From: Hymenobacter glacialis
GTDB taxonomy: Bacteria; Bacteroidota; Bacteroidia; Cytophagales; Hymenobacteraceae
Assembly: GCF_001816165.1 (NCBI RefSeq)
Contig: NZ_MDZC01000068.1
Location: 1 to 64,000, forward strand
Direction of reading: 5' to 3'
Length of the DNA stretch: 64,000 nucleotides
Shown here: in pieces, positions 7,766-15,300 of the stretch
Layout of the letters: each line of letters opens with the position of its first letter
Position numbering within the stretch: position 1 is the first letter of the stretch
Position numbers and translations under genes: made by a program
Notes under the pieces: generated by a model
What the model was told of the DNA's origin: nothing
Database searches by the model: none
What the model saw: only the letters and a program-made list of their open reading frames with translations

Positions 7766-8929
7766 ATGCCTGTACCTTTTGTTTTGTGGCGGCGCTGGTG
7801 GCTGCTGGTGCTGCTGGCTGCAGTGCCGCTGCTGGTTCTGTGGTCGTGGCCCCGGCACATAGGGGGCACAGACGCAGGCCCGGCCCTCAACCAGCAGCTG
7901 GCCTCTACGCCATCCGCATCCGAAACCGCTCCATCCAGCGCTGCGGGTTCTTTCGACAGCACCCGCCTGCGCGGCGTGAGCTGGGTGGGCAGCGATTCTG
8001 CCACCTCCGCCGACCTGGAGCCCCTGCGCAAAGCCCACGTGACCTGGATAGCCCAAATGCCCTTTGGCTGGCAGGCCGGCGCAGCCGACCCCGCGATACG
8101 GGTAAGTACCGGGCGGCGGGCCAGCCGGGGCAGCTACTGGGGCGAGAGCGACGCCGGCCTGTTGCACACCGCGCGGCTGGCCCGCCAGCACGGCATCCGC
8201 ACCCTGCTCAAGCCCCACCTCTGGGTGCGCGGCAATGGCGCCTGGCCCGGCGACATCAACATGAAAAACCAGGCCGACTGGGACGCCTGGTTTGCCAGCT
8301 ACACCAGCTTCATCCTGCACTACGCCCAGGTGGCCGAGGAAGGCAAATTCGACGCTTTTTGCATTGGCACCGAGCTGCTGTACCCCACCAAGCCCGCCCA
8401 CGACAAAGCGTGGCGCCGCCTCATTCGCCAAATCCGGAAGGTGTACCAAGGGCCGCTCACCTACGCCGCCAACTGGAGCGGCGAGTACCAGCAAATTCGG
8501 TTCTGGGACGCGCTCGACTACGTAGGCATTCAAGCCTACTTCCCCCTGAGCCCGGCCGCCAACCCGTCGCTCGACACCCTGATAGCCGGCTGGCAGCCCC
8601 ACCTGCGCGAGCTGGCCGCCTGGCAGAAAAAGGTTAAAAAGCCGATTGTGTTCACCGAAGTGGGCTACAAAACCACCCCCGATGCCGCCGCCCGGCCCTG
8701 GGAGTGGCCCGAGCGCCTGGCCCTGCCCATAGCGCCCGACGAAGCCACGCAGGCCCGCTGCTACGAGGCCCTGTTCCGGGCCTGCTGGGGCCAGCCGTGG
8801 CTGAAAGGCATGTTTATCTGGAAGTGGTACCCCGGCCTAGCACCCGACGGTCCGGCCCGCCGCCACGCCGATTTCACGCCCCAGCACAAGCCCGCCGAAG
8901 CCGTGCTGGCCCGCTGGTACGGGCAGTAA
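7766..8929 (+). CDS. Glycoside hydrolase family 113-like (TIM barrel, probable beta-mannanase type)
   Basis: An extracytoplasmic TIM-barrel hydrolase of 387 residues. The start is the ATG at 7766, directly followed by a signal-anchor (WRRWWLLVLLAAVPLLVLW); a TTG at 7742 is in frame but adds nothing useful. A Ser/Ala-rich spacer leads to the barrel. The segment LKPHLWVR, the acid/base Glu203 in CIGTELLY and the nucleophile Glu298 in VFTEVGY match the GH113 arrangement (clan GH-A). FIWKWYPG closes the barrel, as in this family. Characterised GH113 members cleave beta-1,4-mannan, but many relatives are untested, so the substrate is inferred. It is not in an operon: the gene behind it, sucC, has its own promoter. 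Confidence 0.78.
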   Translation: MPVPFVLWRRWWLLVLLAAVPLLVLWSWPRHIGGTDAGPALNQQLASTPSASETAPSSAAGSFDSTRLRGVSWVGSDSATSADLEPLRKAHVTWIAQMPFGWQAGAADPAIRVSTGRRASRGSYWGESDAGLLHTARLARQHGIRTLLKPHLWVRGNGAWPGDINMKNQADWDAWFASYTSFILHYAQVAEEGKFDAFCIGTELLYPTKPAHDKAWRRLIRQIRKVYQGPLTYAANWSGEYQQIRFWDALDYVGIQAYFPLSPAANPSLDTLIAGWQPHLRELAAWQKKVKKPIVFTEVGYKTTPDAAARPWEWPERLALPIAPDEATQARCYEALFRACWGQPWLKGMFIWKWYPGLAPDGPARRHADFTPQHKPAEAVLARWYGQ

Positions 8930-8951
8930 AACGGTTGCTACGAGCACGCAA

Positions 8952-8984
8952 TTGCTACAATAAAGACTGGCCGCCGTACTTTCG
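8952..8984 (+). promoter_or_regulatory. Candidate sucC promoter
   Basis: TTG (8952-8954), a 22-base spacer and TACTTTCG (8977-8984) resemble the Bacteroidota TTG-N17-23-TAnnTTTG promoter with one mismatch. The leader would be about 45 bases. Confidence 0.45.
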
Positions 8985-9034
8985 TGCTACCAACCGAAGG
9001 TAAGAGTAGCTAAACCCACCCCTTTACCAACCTT

Positions 9035-10231
9035 ATGAACATTCACGAATACCAGGGCAAGGAAATCCTGAAAAAATACGGTGTCCGTATCCAAGAAGGC
9101 ATTGTGGCCGATACGCCCGAGGAGGCCGTGGCCGCCGCCGAAAAGCTGACGGCTGACACCGGCACCACTTGGTTCGTCATCAAGGCGCAAATCCACGCCG
9201 GCGGACGAGGCAAAGGGGGCGGAGTGAAGCTCGCTAAAGGCCTGGACAAGGTGGCGGGTATTGCCAAGGACATCATTGGCATGCAGCTCATTACCAAGCA
9301 AACCGGCCCCGAAGGCCGCAAAGTAAACAAGGTGCTGGTAGCCCAGGACGTGTACTACCCCGGCGCTTCGGAGCCGAAGGAGTACTACATGAGCGTGCTG
9401 CTGGACCGGGCGTTGGGCAAAAACGTCATCATCTACACCACCGAAGGTGGCATGGACATCGAGGAGGTAGCCGAGGCGCATCCCGAGAAAATTCACCGCG
9501 AGCACGTAGACCCCGCCGTGGGCCTGCAGGGCTTCCAGGCCCGCAAAATTGCCTTCAACCTGGGCCTTGAGGGCGAAGCGCAGAAGGAGATGGTGAAATT
9601 CGTAACCGCCCTGTACAAGGCCTACGACGAAACCGACAGCGCCATGTTCGAAATTAACCCCGTGTTGAAGACGTCGGACAACAAGATTCTGGCCGTGGAC
9701 GCCAAGGTGACGCTGGACGAAAACGCCCTGTACCGCCACAAAGATTTCGTGGCCCTGCGCGACTTCAACGAGGAAGACCCCTTGGAAGTAGAAGCCAGCC
9801 AGAACAACCTGAACTACGTGAAGCTCGACGGCAACGTGGGCTGCATGGTGAACGGTGCCGGCCTGGCCATGGCCACCATGGACATCATCAAGCTGAGCGG
9901 CGGCGAGCCGGCCAACTTCCTCGACGTAGGGGGTGGAGCCAACGCCCAGACGGTAGAAGCAGGCTTCCGCATCATCCTGAAGGACCCGAACGTGAAGGCT
10001 ATCCTCATCAACATCTTCGGCGGCATTGTGCGCTGCGACCGGGTGGCAAACGGCGTGGTGGAGGCCTACAAGAAAATCGGCGACATCCGCGTGCCCATCA
10101 TCGTGCGCCTGCAAGGCACCAACGCCGAAGAAGGTGCGCGCATCATCGACGAAAGCGGTCTACAAGTGAAATCGGCTACCCTGCTGAAGGACGCCGCCGC
10201 CCGTGTAAAGGAAGTGCTGGCTACCGCGTAG
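9035..10231 (+). CDS. sucC: Succinyl-CoA ligase [ADP-forming] subunit beta
   Basis: The beta subunit of succinyl-CoA synthetase, which makes ATP (or GTP) from succinyl-CoA in the TCA cycle in the cytoplasm, as a complex with SucD. The 398 residues match the family length. The N-terminal [12 protein letters not shown] and [16 protein letters not shown] belong to the ATP-grasp nucleotide-binding part. MFEINPV and the C-terminal [10 protein letters not shown] and [11 protein letters not shown] segments belong to the succinyl-CoA ligase domain that contacts the alpha subunit. sucD is not adjacent, so the two subunits are encoded at separate loci, as is common in Bacteroidota. A strong bidirectional terminator follows. 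Confidence 0.97.
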   Translation: MNIHEYQGKEILKKYGVRIQEGIVADTPEEAVAAAEKLTADTGTTWFVIKAQIHAGGRGKGGGVKLAKGLDKVAGIAKDIIGMQLITKQTGPEGRKVNKVLVAQDVYYPGASEPKEYYMSVLLDRALGKNVIIYTTEGGMDIEEVAEAHPEKIHREHVDPAVGLQGFQARKIAFNLGLEGEAQKEMVKFVTALYKAYDETDSAMFEINPVLKTSDNKILAVDAKVTLDENALYRHKDFVALRDFNEEDPLEVEASQNNLNYVKLDGNVGCMVNGAGLAMATMDIIKLSGGEPANFLDVGGGANAQTVEAGFRIILKDPNVKAILINIFGGIVRCDRVANGVVEAYKKIGDIRVPIIVRLQGTNAEEGARIIDESGLQVKSATLLKDAAARVKEVLATA

Positions 10232-10235
10232 CGGT

Positions 10236-10305
10236 AACTGGTTGTTGAACTGAAAAATGGCCGCCGGAGCATATCCGGCGGCATTTTTCAGTTAACAACC
10301 AGTTA
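10236..10305. terminator. Long bidirectional terminator between sucC and ohr
   Basis: Almost perfect palindrome with the core CCGCCGGA/TCCGGCGG flanked by CTGAAAAATG/CATTTTTCAG and AACTGGTTGTT/AACAACCAGTT. It lies between two convergent genes. Confidence 0.85.
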
Positions 10306-10310
10306 AAAAA

Positions 10311-10778
10311 TTACTCGCCGGCAACGCCCGCATTCTCTTCGGCCTTCACCGGAATGGCTTTGCCCATCACGCGCAGCTCCACTTCCATGTTGCCGCGGGT
10401 GCCCACCGAGTACGGGCAGATAACGTGTGCCTGGCGCACCATTTCAATGGTTTTGGCCTCGTCGAACTTCTTGAGGTCCACGTCCAGCACGGCACTCAGG
10501 CCGTAGCCTTCGCCTTCCTGAAACAAGGTGACGGAGCACTGCACCTTGCTTTCCTTATCGAGGGTGTCGCCGGCTTTTTGGGCAATCACGAGCAGCGCCT
10601 GCTGGAAGCACGAGGCGTAGCCGGCAGCAAACAGCTCTTCGGGGTTGGTAGCATTTTTTTTGCCGCCCAGTCCTTCGGGTACCGACATTTCCATGTCGAT
10701 AGTGCCCGTGGCCGAGCGAACGCGGCCGCTACGGCCACCAATGGCCGAGGCGTCGGCCGTGTACAGATTCTTTTTCAT
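10311..10778 (-). CDS. ohr: Organic hydroperoxide resistance protein (OsmC/Ohr family)
   Basis: A small thiol peroxidase (155 residues) that reduces organic hydroperoxides, probably with lipoylated protein partners as in other Ohr enzymes. The family marks are present: the N-terminal strand with YTADASAIGGRSGRVRSATG, the peroxidatic cysteine in GYASCFQQAL and the resolving cysteine in VICPYS. NPEELFAAGYASC is the usual catalytic helix start. The subfamily is Ohr rather than OsmC, judged by the G-R-x-G-x-V-x-S motif. No OhrR regulator lies next to it. The gene is convergent with sucC. Confidence 0.93.
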   Translation of the reverse strand: MKKNLYTADASAIGGRSGRVRSATGTIDMEMSVPEGLGGKKNATNPEELFAAGYASCFQQALLVIAQKAGDTLDKESKVQCSVTLFQEGEGYGLSAVLDVDLKKFDEAKTIEMVRQAHVICPYSVGTRGNMEVELRVMGKAIPVKAEENAGVAGE

Positions 10779-10893
10779 AAAGACGATGTAGAAGGTTGAA
10801 GATTTGTGAGCATTAACACGGTTGGCTTAACTGATATTGCAGGCTTGAGGTTTTGCCTATTCCCGGCTGACTTGCAGTAATTGTGACGTTACA

Positions 10894-10925
10894 TTTGGTC
10901 CCCTTCGCTTTTATGGCTACTTTTG
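10894..10925 (+). promoter_or_regulatory. Promoter of tRNA-Arg
   Basis: TTTG (10894-10897), a 20-base spacer and TACTTTTG (10918-10925) fit the Bacteroidota -33/-7 consensus exactly. The tRNA starts 12 bases later. Confidence 0.75.
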
Positions 10926-10937
10926 CAGCCGCAATCC

Positions 10938-11009
10938 GGCCGCGTCGTACAACGGATAGTATGAGAGTTTCCGAAGCTCTTGATTTAGGTTCGATTCCTA
11001 ACGCGGCCA
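10938..11009 (+). tRNA. tRNA-Arg (anticodon CCG)
   Basis: A cloverleaf folds by eye: acceptor GGCCGCG/CGCGGCC with discriminator A, D stem GTAC/GTAT, anticodon stem AGAGT/GCTCT around loop TTCCGAA (anticodon CCG, reading CGG), and T arm TTAGG-TTCGATT-CCTAA. CCA is not encoded. A perfect promoter precedes it and a terminator follows. Confidence 0.93.
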
Positions 11010-11011
11010 CA

Positions 11012-11046
11012 AAAAACCCCGTTTCCAGCTTGGAAATGGGGTTTTT
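11012..11046 (+). terminator. Terminator of tRNA-Arg
   Basis: Stem CCCCGTTTCCA/TGGAAATGGGG with one mismatch, followed by a run of five T. Confidence 0.85.
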
Positions 11047-11481
11047 GTTTGTTCAAGGTACGCTTGTGGGTACGCGGCGCGGCTTTTATGCTTGCGTTTT
11101 TAGGCAGCGGTGGTAGGGTAAGCGGAGTGAATATTTCAGTCGAATAGATTTGTGCAAGCCCAAAGGGTTGTAGATGCCAACTCGCCTATGACAAAAGCCC
11201 CTCGCTCCTCAATCGAGGCCGTGGGGCTTTTTCGTACTGAGGATTCTAGCACAATGGCCGACGTTACCGCACTGCCGCAAGCGGGGTTTGGCTAATCGAA
11301 TCCATTAGCAGGCATTGTGTCTGCTTCGCTGCCTTTGTTGAGGTGAACCCTCCCCCGCACCACGGTCCCTCGTTCCACTCGGGATGACAGCTTTTTCGAC
11401 TTTCACAGTAGTCTCAACACCCAAAACGAATTGAACCACGTATAGTGGCCAGTTAAATTTATCACTTCCTAATAATTTCCC
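11047..11481. other. Intergenic with a terminator-like hairpin, no gene
   Basis: No open frame here looks like a protein. A hairpin at 11193-11233 (AAAAGCCCC/GGGGCTTTTT, inner TCG/CGA pairing) ends in T and has no gene before it, so it may be a leftover of a lost RNA or gene. A TCGGGATGACA word near 11379 resembles the edge of the dispersed palindromic repeats. Confidence 0.5.
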
Positions 11482-12198
11482 ATGAACAGCAAACCACTCT
11501 TCGCCGCCCTCGCTCTCACCGTCGCTTTCGCAACTCCTGCATTCGCTCAGGACATGAAAACCAAAAGTGACGACGAGAAAACCAAAACCAAGGCCGACGG
11601 CACGATGACCAAGACCAAAATGGCCGACGACGGCAAAATGAAGGTCAAAGGCAAAACAGATAAGGGCGACAAAATGAAAGCCAAAACCAAGCCCCGCAAA
11701 GGCGAGGCGATGAGTACCACCATGGGCACCGGCGGTGGTGTTATGGTGGGCGGCGCCATGATGACGCCCGATAAGGACATCGTGGACAACGCCGTGGGCA
11801 GCTCTGACCACACCACCCTAGTGGCTGCCGTGAAGGCTGCCGGCCTGGTAGAGACGCTGAAAAGCGCCGGTCCTTTCACCGTATTCGCCCCTTCCAACGC
11901 TGCTTTCGATAAGCTGCCCGCTGGCACGGTTGCCTCGCTGGTGACTCCCGAAATGAAGCCGACTCTTACCAAAGTCCTGACCTACCACGTAGTACCCGGC
12001 CGCCTCACCGCTGCCAACCTCACCGCCGGCCAGGTTCTGACCACCGTGCAGGGCGAGCAGCTGACCGTGATGAAGAACGGCAACGGCGTAATGATTAGAG
12101 ACGCCAAAGGCGGCATGGCTACCGTGACCATCGCCGACGTGATTTCGAGCAACGGCGTAACCCACGTTATCGACACGGTGCTGATGCCCGCTAACTAA
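11482..12198 (+). CDS. Fasciclin (FAS1) domain protein with Lys/Thr/Asp-rich N-terminal segment
   Basis: A secreted protein of 238 residues. A signal peptide (FAALALTVAFATPAFA) is followed by about 55 residues made mostly of K, T, D, M and G (KTKSDDEKTKTKADGTMTK and similar), which is low-complexity and probably disordered. The rest (from about residue 95) is a single FAS1 domain with the conserved FTVFAPSNAAFDKLP and LTYHVVPGRLTAANL segments and the end HVIDTVLMP. FAS1 domains serve in adhesion or binding at the cell surface. The charged linker could tether it to envelope polymers; that is inference. It is monocistronic with a strong terminator. Confidence 0.9.
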   Translation: MNSKPLFAALALTVAFATPAFAQDMKTKSDDEKTKTKADGTMTKTKMADDGKMKVKGKTDKGDKMKAKTKPRKGEAMSTTMGTGGGVMVGGAMMTPDKDIVDNAVGSSDHTTLVAAVKAAGLVETLKSAGPFTVFAPSNAAFDKLPAGTVASLVTPEMKPTLTKVLTYHVVPGRLTAANLTAGQVLTTVQGEQLTVMKNGNGVMIRDAKGGMATVTIADVISSNGVTHVIDTVLMPAN

Positions 12199-12254
12199 GC
12201 GCACACACCAAGCCGGGCCGGTAGCAGCATATGCTGCTGCTACGCCCAATGGCC

Positions 12255-12293
12255 AAAAAAAGAGGCCCGTCCAATTAGACGGGCCTCTTTTTT
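12255..12293. terminator. Bidirectional terminator
   Basis: Perfect stem AGAGGCCCGTC/GACGGGCCTCT with A and T runs on its two sides, between convergent genes. Confidence 0.9.
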
Positions 12294-12309
12294 GTGTTTT
12301 CTGGTGCGG

Positions 12310-14259
12310 CTATTCCAGCATCAGCCGGCGGCCCACGGGGCGGCCATCGGGCAGGGTGAGCCGCACCGTGTAAACGCCCGGTGGCAGTGCGGGCAGCGCC
12401 AGGCTCGCCTGCCCGGCCTGCGCCGTAGGCTGTTGCCAGACTGCCCGCCCCAGGGCATCGAATACGGTGGCGCGGGCAAAGCGGGGGCCCGCTACCGTGA
12501 CGGTGGTGCCCCGCGCCGCCGGGTTGGGAAACAGGCTGAAAGCTGCCGCCTCGCGGGCCGAAGCTGTGGCTGTGACCACGCCATTGGTCATCACGGCACG
12601 CATCATGAGGGCACCGCGGGGCGGCAGGCCGCGCGGCACGAAGTTCACGGTGTCCCAGGTGCCGGTATTGTCGCGGCGCCAGAGGTGGCGGGCCGGAAAA
12701 GTGCTGTTCAGGTCGAGGCCGTAGTGCAGGTCGCGGCCCTGCGAGGGCTGCGAGTAGCCCACGTAAAAGGACCCCGAAACCCGCACGGGGACGTCGAATG
12801 TGATTTCGGCGTACTGAAAGCCGGCCGGTAACGGGTTGGAAATGGTAGCGGTTTTGGTGGCCAGGGGCTGCTGGCTGGGCCGGCCGGCCTCATCGGCCCA
12901 CACGTTGATGGTGATGGGGCGCGGGCCGGCATCCGACGCGGTGAAAACGGGGTACAGGCGGAGTGCCCGCACGAAATCAGGCTGGTTGAGGTCGAAACGA
13001 TAAGCGAAGGCGGCAGACTGGCCCGTGGAGTAGGGCACCAGCTGCGTGATGTTTTCGGCCGAGCCGTCGTCGTAGGCGTAGTAGTTGCTCAGCTCTACGT
13101 CGCGGAAGATGGTGTCGTTGGCCAGGGTGCGCGGGTTGGTTTCCTGGGTGTTGAGGGCCAGCGTGTAGCGCAGGCGCTTTTCAACAGCCGTGGCGGGTAT
13201 GGCCAGGCGGTTGGCGGCCCCGGTCACGCTGTCGAGGCGTGGGTTCACAGGCAGCGGGCGGCTTATTTGGAGCCAGCTGCCCAGCGCCGCGGCGGGCAGC
13301 ACGCGCACCGAGCCGGTGATATCAATGGGAATGGGCAGCACGCCGGCGTTCAGGTTGCTCAGGTTCACGCCCAGGCGCGGGTTTAGCTCGCTGGTGCCTG
13401 CCGGGGCGGCGTTGAACTGCCACACCGGCATGGCCGAAAACCGCCGCAGGGGGCTGCGCAGGCCGCCCGAGGGGTTGCCGCCGCGCAACCCGGCGCTGGT
13501 GGCAATGTCTACAAAGGTGGTATCGGAAGTGCCGCGGGTGCGGCCGCGGTCCAGCACCACGTAGTCGATGCTCCAGTTGTCGCTGTTGTCGGAAGCGTTG
13601 CCGATGGCCACAAACCGAAACTGGAAGCTGCCGTGCAGGTACTTGGCCTGGTTCAGGTCGATGACCTGCTGGCGGAAGCCGGTGCGGCGGCGCGTGCTGG
13701 CCTGGCTCCAGGCCAGCTCCCAGGTGCCGTTGGCGGTGCGCACGTACAGCTCCAAACGTACCGGCGTGGTGCCGCCACTGGCATTGGGCACGCCCACAAT
13801 GCTGCCCGCCTGCCAGGCAAAGCTCAGGTACACGGCATCGTTTGGCGTCAGGCCACCCAGGTTGATGGGCTGTGATGTCAGCGAATCAAGCTCGCCGTAG
13901 GAGCTGGTCACCAGCCCACTGTAGCTCCGGCCGTTGGCCCGCAGGCCGTCGAGGGTGGCCGTGCCGCGGGTCAGGGGCTGCAGGGCCAGGCGGTTGTTAA
14001 CCAAAGCGCCGCCGGTGGGCAGCCAGTTCAGGGTTTTGGGCAGTCCTTCGAGGGGCGTGGTGAAATCGTCGAAAAAAGGCAGCGCCACCGCGGCCACCCC
14101 GCGCTGCTGGGCGCGCTGGGACTTGGTGGGGGCATACGCGGCGCGGGCCGGGTCGGCGGCGAGGGGCAGCGCGGGGGCCACCTGGCCGGCTGCCGCGCCG
14201 GCCAGCAGCAGCAAAGCGGGCAATAGGAAACGGCGGTAGCAGGAGAAGCAATTGGTCAT
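12310..14259 (-). CDS. Large secreted protein with type IX secretion (Por) sorting tail
   Basis: A cell-surface or released protein of 649 residues. The ATG at 14259 opens a signal peptide (RRFLLPALLLLAGAAAG). The body is beta-rich, with lectin/jelly-roll-like segments (WSIDYVVLDRGR, NWLPTGGALVNN). The last 80 residues form a T9SS type A sorting domain: FSLFPNPAARGT, VFDALGRAVW and LPPGVYTVRLTLPDG. This tail directs proteins through the Por secretion system of Bacteroidota. No enzymatic motif was recognised, so the function of the body is open. The gene stands alone between a terminator and a palindromic repeat. Confidence 0.85.
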   Translation of the reverse strand: MTNCFSCYRRFLLPALLLLAGAAAGQVAPALPLAADPARAAYAPTKSQRAQQRGVAAVALPFFDDFTTPLEGLPKTLNWLPTGGALVNNRLALQPLTRGTATLDGLRANGRSYSGLVTSSYGELDSLTSQPINLGGLTPNDAVYLSFAWQAGSIVGVPNASGGTTPVRLELYVRTANGTWELAWSQASTRRRTGFRQQVIDLNQAKYLHGSFQFRFVAIGNASDNSDNWSIDYVVLDRGRTRGTSDTTFVDIATSAGLRGGNPSGGLRSPLRRFSAMPVWQFNAAPAGTSELNPRLGVNLSNLNAGVLPIPIDITGSVRVLPAAALGSWLQISRPLPVNPRLDSVTGAANRLAIPATAVEKRLRYTLALNTQETNPRTLANDTIFRDVELSNYYAYDDGSAENITQLVPYSTGQSAAFAYRFDLNQPDFVRALRLYPVFTASDAGPRPITINVWADEAGRPSQQPLATKTATISNPLPAGFQYAEITFDVPVRVSGSFYVGYSQPSQGRDLHYGLDLNSTFPARHLWRRDNTGTWDTVNFVPRGLPPRGALMMRAVMTNGVVTATASAREAAAFSLFPNPAARGTTVTVAGPRFARATVFDALGRAVWQQPTAQAGQASLALPALPPGVYTVRLTLPDGRPVGRRLMLE

Positions 14260-14306
14260 AGAATCGGGCTTTGAAAACCTAACGACGGCAGAACCGGAAA
14301 AAGTGC

Positions 14307-14391
14307 AGTAGCGCGAAGCGGTGCTTCGCGCCCGGCGCCACAAGAACTAATCCCTTCGGCACACGGACGCGAAGCACGCTTCGCGCTACTC
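14307..14391. repeat. GTAGCGCGAAGC-type palindromic repeat
   Basis: The arms AGTAGCGCGAAGC and GCTTCGCGCTACT face each other, each with its own inner GCTTCGCG/CGCGAAGC hairpin. A related, more decayed copy lies at 50560-50613. Confidence 0.8.
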
Positions 14392-14400
14392 AGATACGAA

Positions 14401-15162
14401 TTACTGGGCCACCCAGATATCAACCAGCTGGCCCATGCGAATGGTGGCGTCGGGGCTGGCGATGGGGCGCTGGCGCACCACTGTGCCGGGCACCTGGCCA
14501 CTCTCGGCGGGCACCTGGAATACTTCGCCTTTTTGCAGGCCCTGGCCCACCAGCAGGGTCACGGCCTCGTCCTCGGGCATGTTGATGAGGTAGGGCACGG
14601 CAAAGGTTTGGTTGCCCTGGCCGTCGCCTACCACCAGGTCCACCTTGGTGCCTTTGGCAATGGGGGCGCCGGGCGCTATCTCCTTGCCGTTCACCAGCTG
14701 CTTGAGCACGGCGTTCTGGGCCAGGTCGGGCACCAGCTGAATCTGGCCCACCACCAGGTCGTAGCTTTTCAGGATGAGCATGGCATTCTTCGAAGAGCCA
14801 TCGGTGAGCTTGGGCATCTTGATTACCGGCGGGTTTTTCATGCTCACCTGCAGGTAGATTTTGCGGCCTTCCTTCACCTTTTCGCCGGGCGCGGGGTCCT
14901 GCACCAGCACCGTAAAGGGCCGAATGCTGGGGCTGTAGCTGGAATCGTCCACGAAGTAGGCCAGGTTGCGCTCCTCGAGGTAGTCCTCCAGGTCGGCCAC
15001 GTTCATGCCCGTCACCTTGGGTACTGTAATGGTTTCGCCGTGGTGCGTGGTCATGGGCAGGTACACGTAGAAGAACCCCAGAATCAGCAGCAGGCCGGCT
15101 ATGGCAATCAGCACCAAGTGCTTCACCACGTCGAGGGGGGAATTAGCAGAAAAGAAAGACAT
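14401..15162 (-). CDS. Membrane-anchored PASTA domain protein
   Basis: A 253-residue protein with one N-terminal transmembrane helix (about residues 15-37, LVLIAIAGLLLILGFFYVYL) and then three PASTA domains outside the cytoplasm. Typical words are TVPKVTGMNVADLEDYLEE, VLVQDPAPGEKVKEGRKIYL, and a last unit ending TVVRQRPIASPD. PASTA domains bind peptidoglycan or beta-lactam-like groups in Ser/Thr kinases and PBPs. Here there is no kinase or transpeptidase part, which is usual for the Bacteroidota form of the protein. It is the gene downstream of the double Ddl gene (15301-18048) on the same strand, separated only by a palindromic repeat, so a cell-wall role is plausible. Confidence 0.9.
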   Translation of the reverse strand: MSFFSANSPLDVVKHLVLIAIAGLLLILGFFYVYLPMTTHHGETITVPKVTGMNVADLEDYLEERNLAYFVDDSSYSPSIRPFTVLVQDPAPGEKVKEGRKIYLQVSMKNPPVIKMPKLTDGSSKNAMLILKSYDLVVGQIQLVPDLAQNAVLKQLVNGKEIAPGAPIAKGTKVDLVVGDGQGNQTFAVPYLINMPEDEAVTLLVGQGLQKGEVFQVPAESGQVPGTVVRQRPIASPDATIRMGQLVDIWVAQ

Positions 15163-15196
15163 TGAGTGAGTAAGATGCTATTTGAAGGAATAAAGA

Positions 15197-15299
15197 ACGT
15201 CATGCTGAGCGGAGTCGAAGCATCTCTACTGCTTAACCAAACCAATTAATTGGATTTACTACTGCGGTAGAGATGCTTCGACTGCGCTCAGCATGACGT
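15197..15299. repeat. GTCATGCTGAGC-type palindromic repeat
   Basis: Arms AACGTCATGCTGAGC and GCTCAGCATGACGT, each followed inward by GTCGAAGCATCTCTAC or its complement, around an AT-rich centre. It ends directly at the stop codon of the ddl gene and may double as its terminator. Confidence 0.85.
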
Positions 15300-15300
15300 G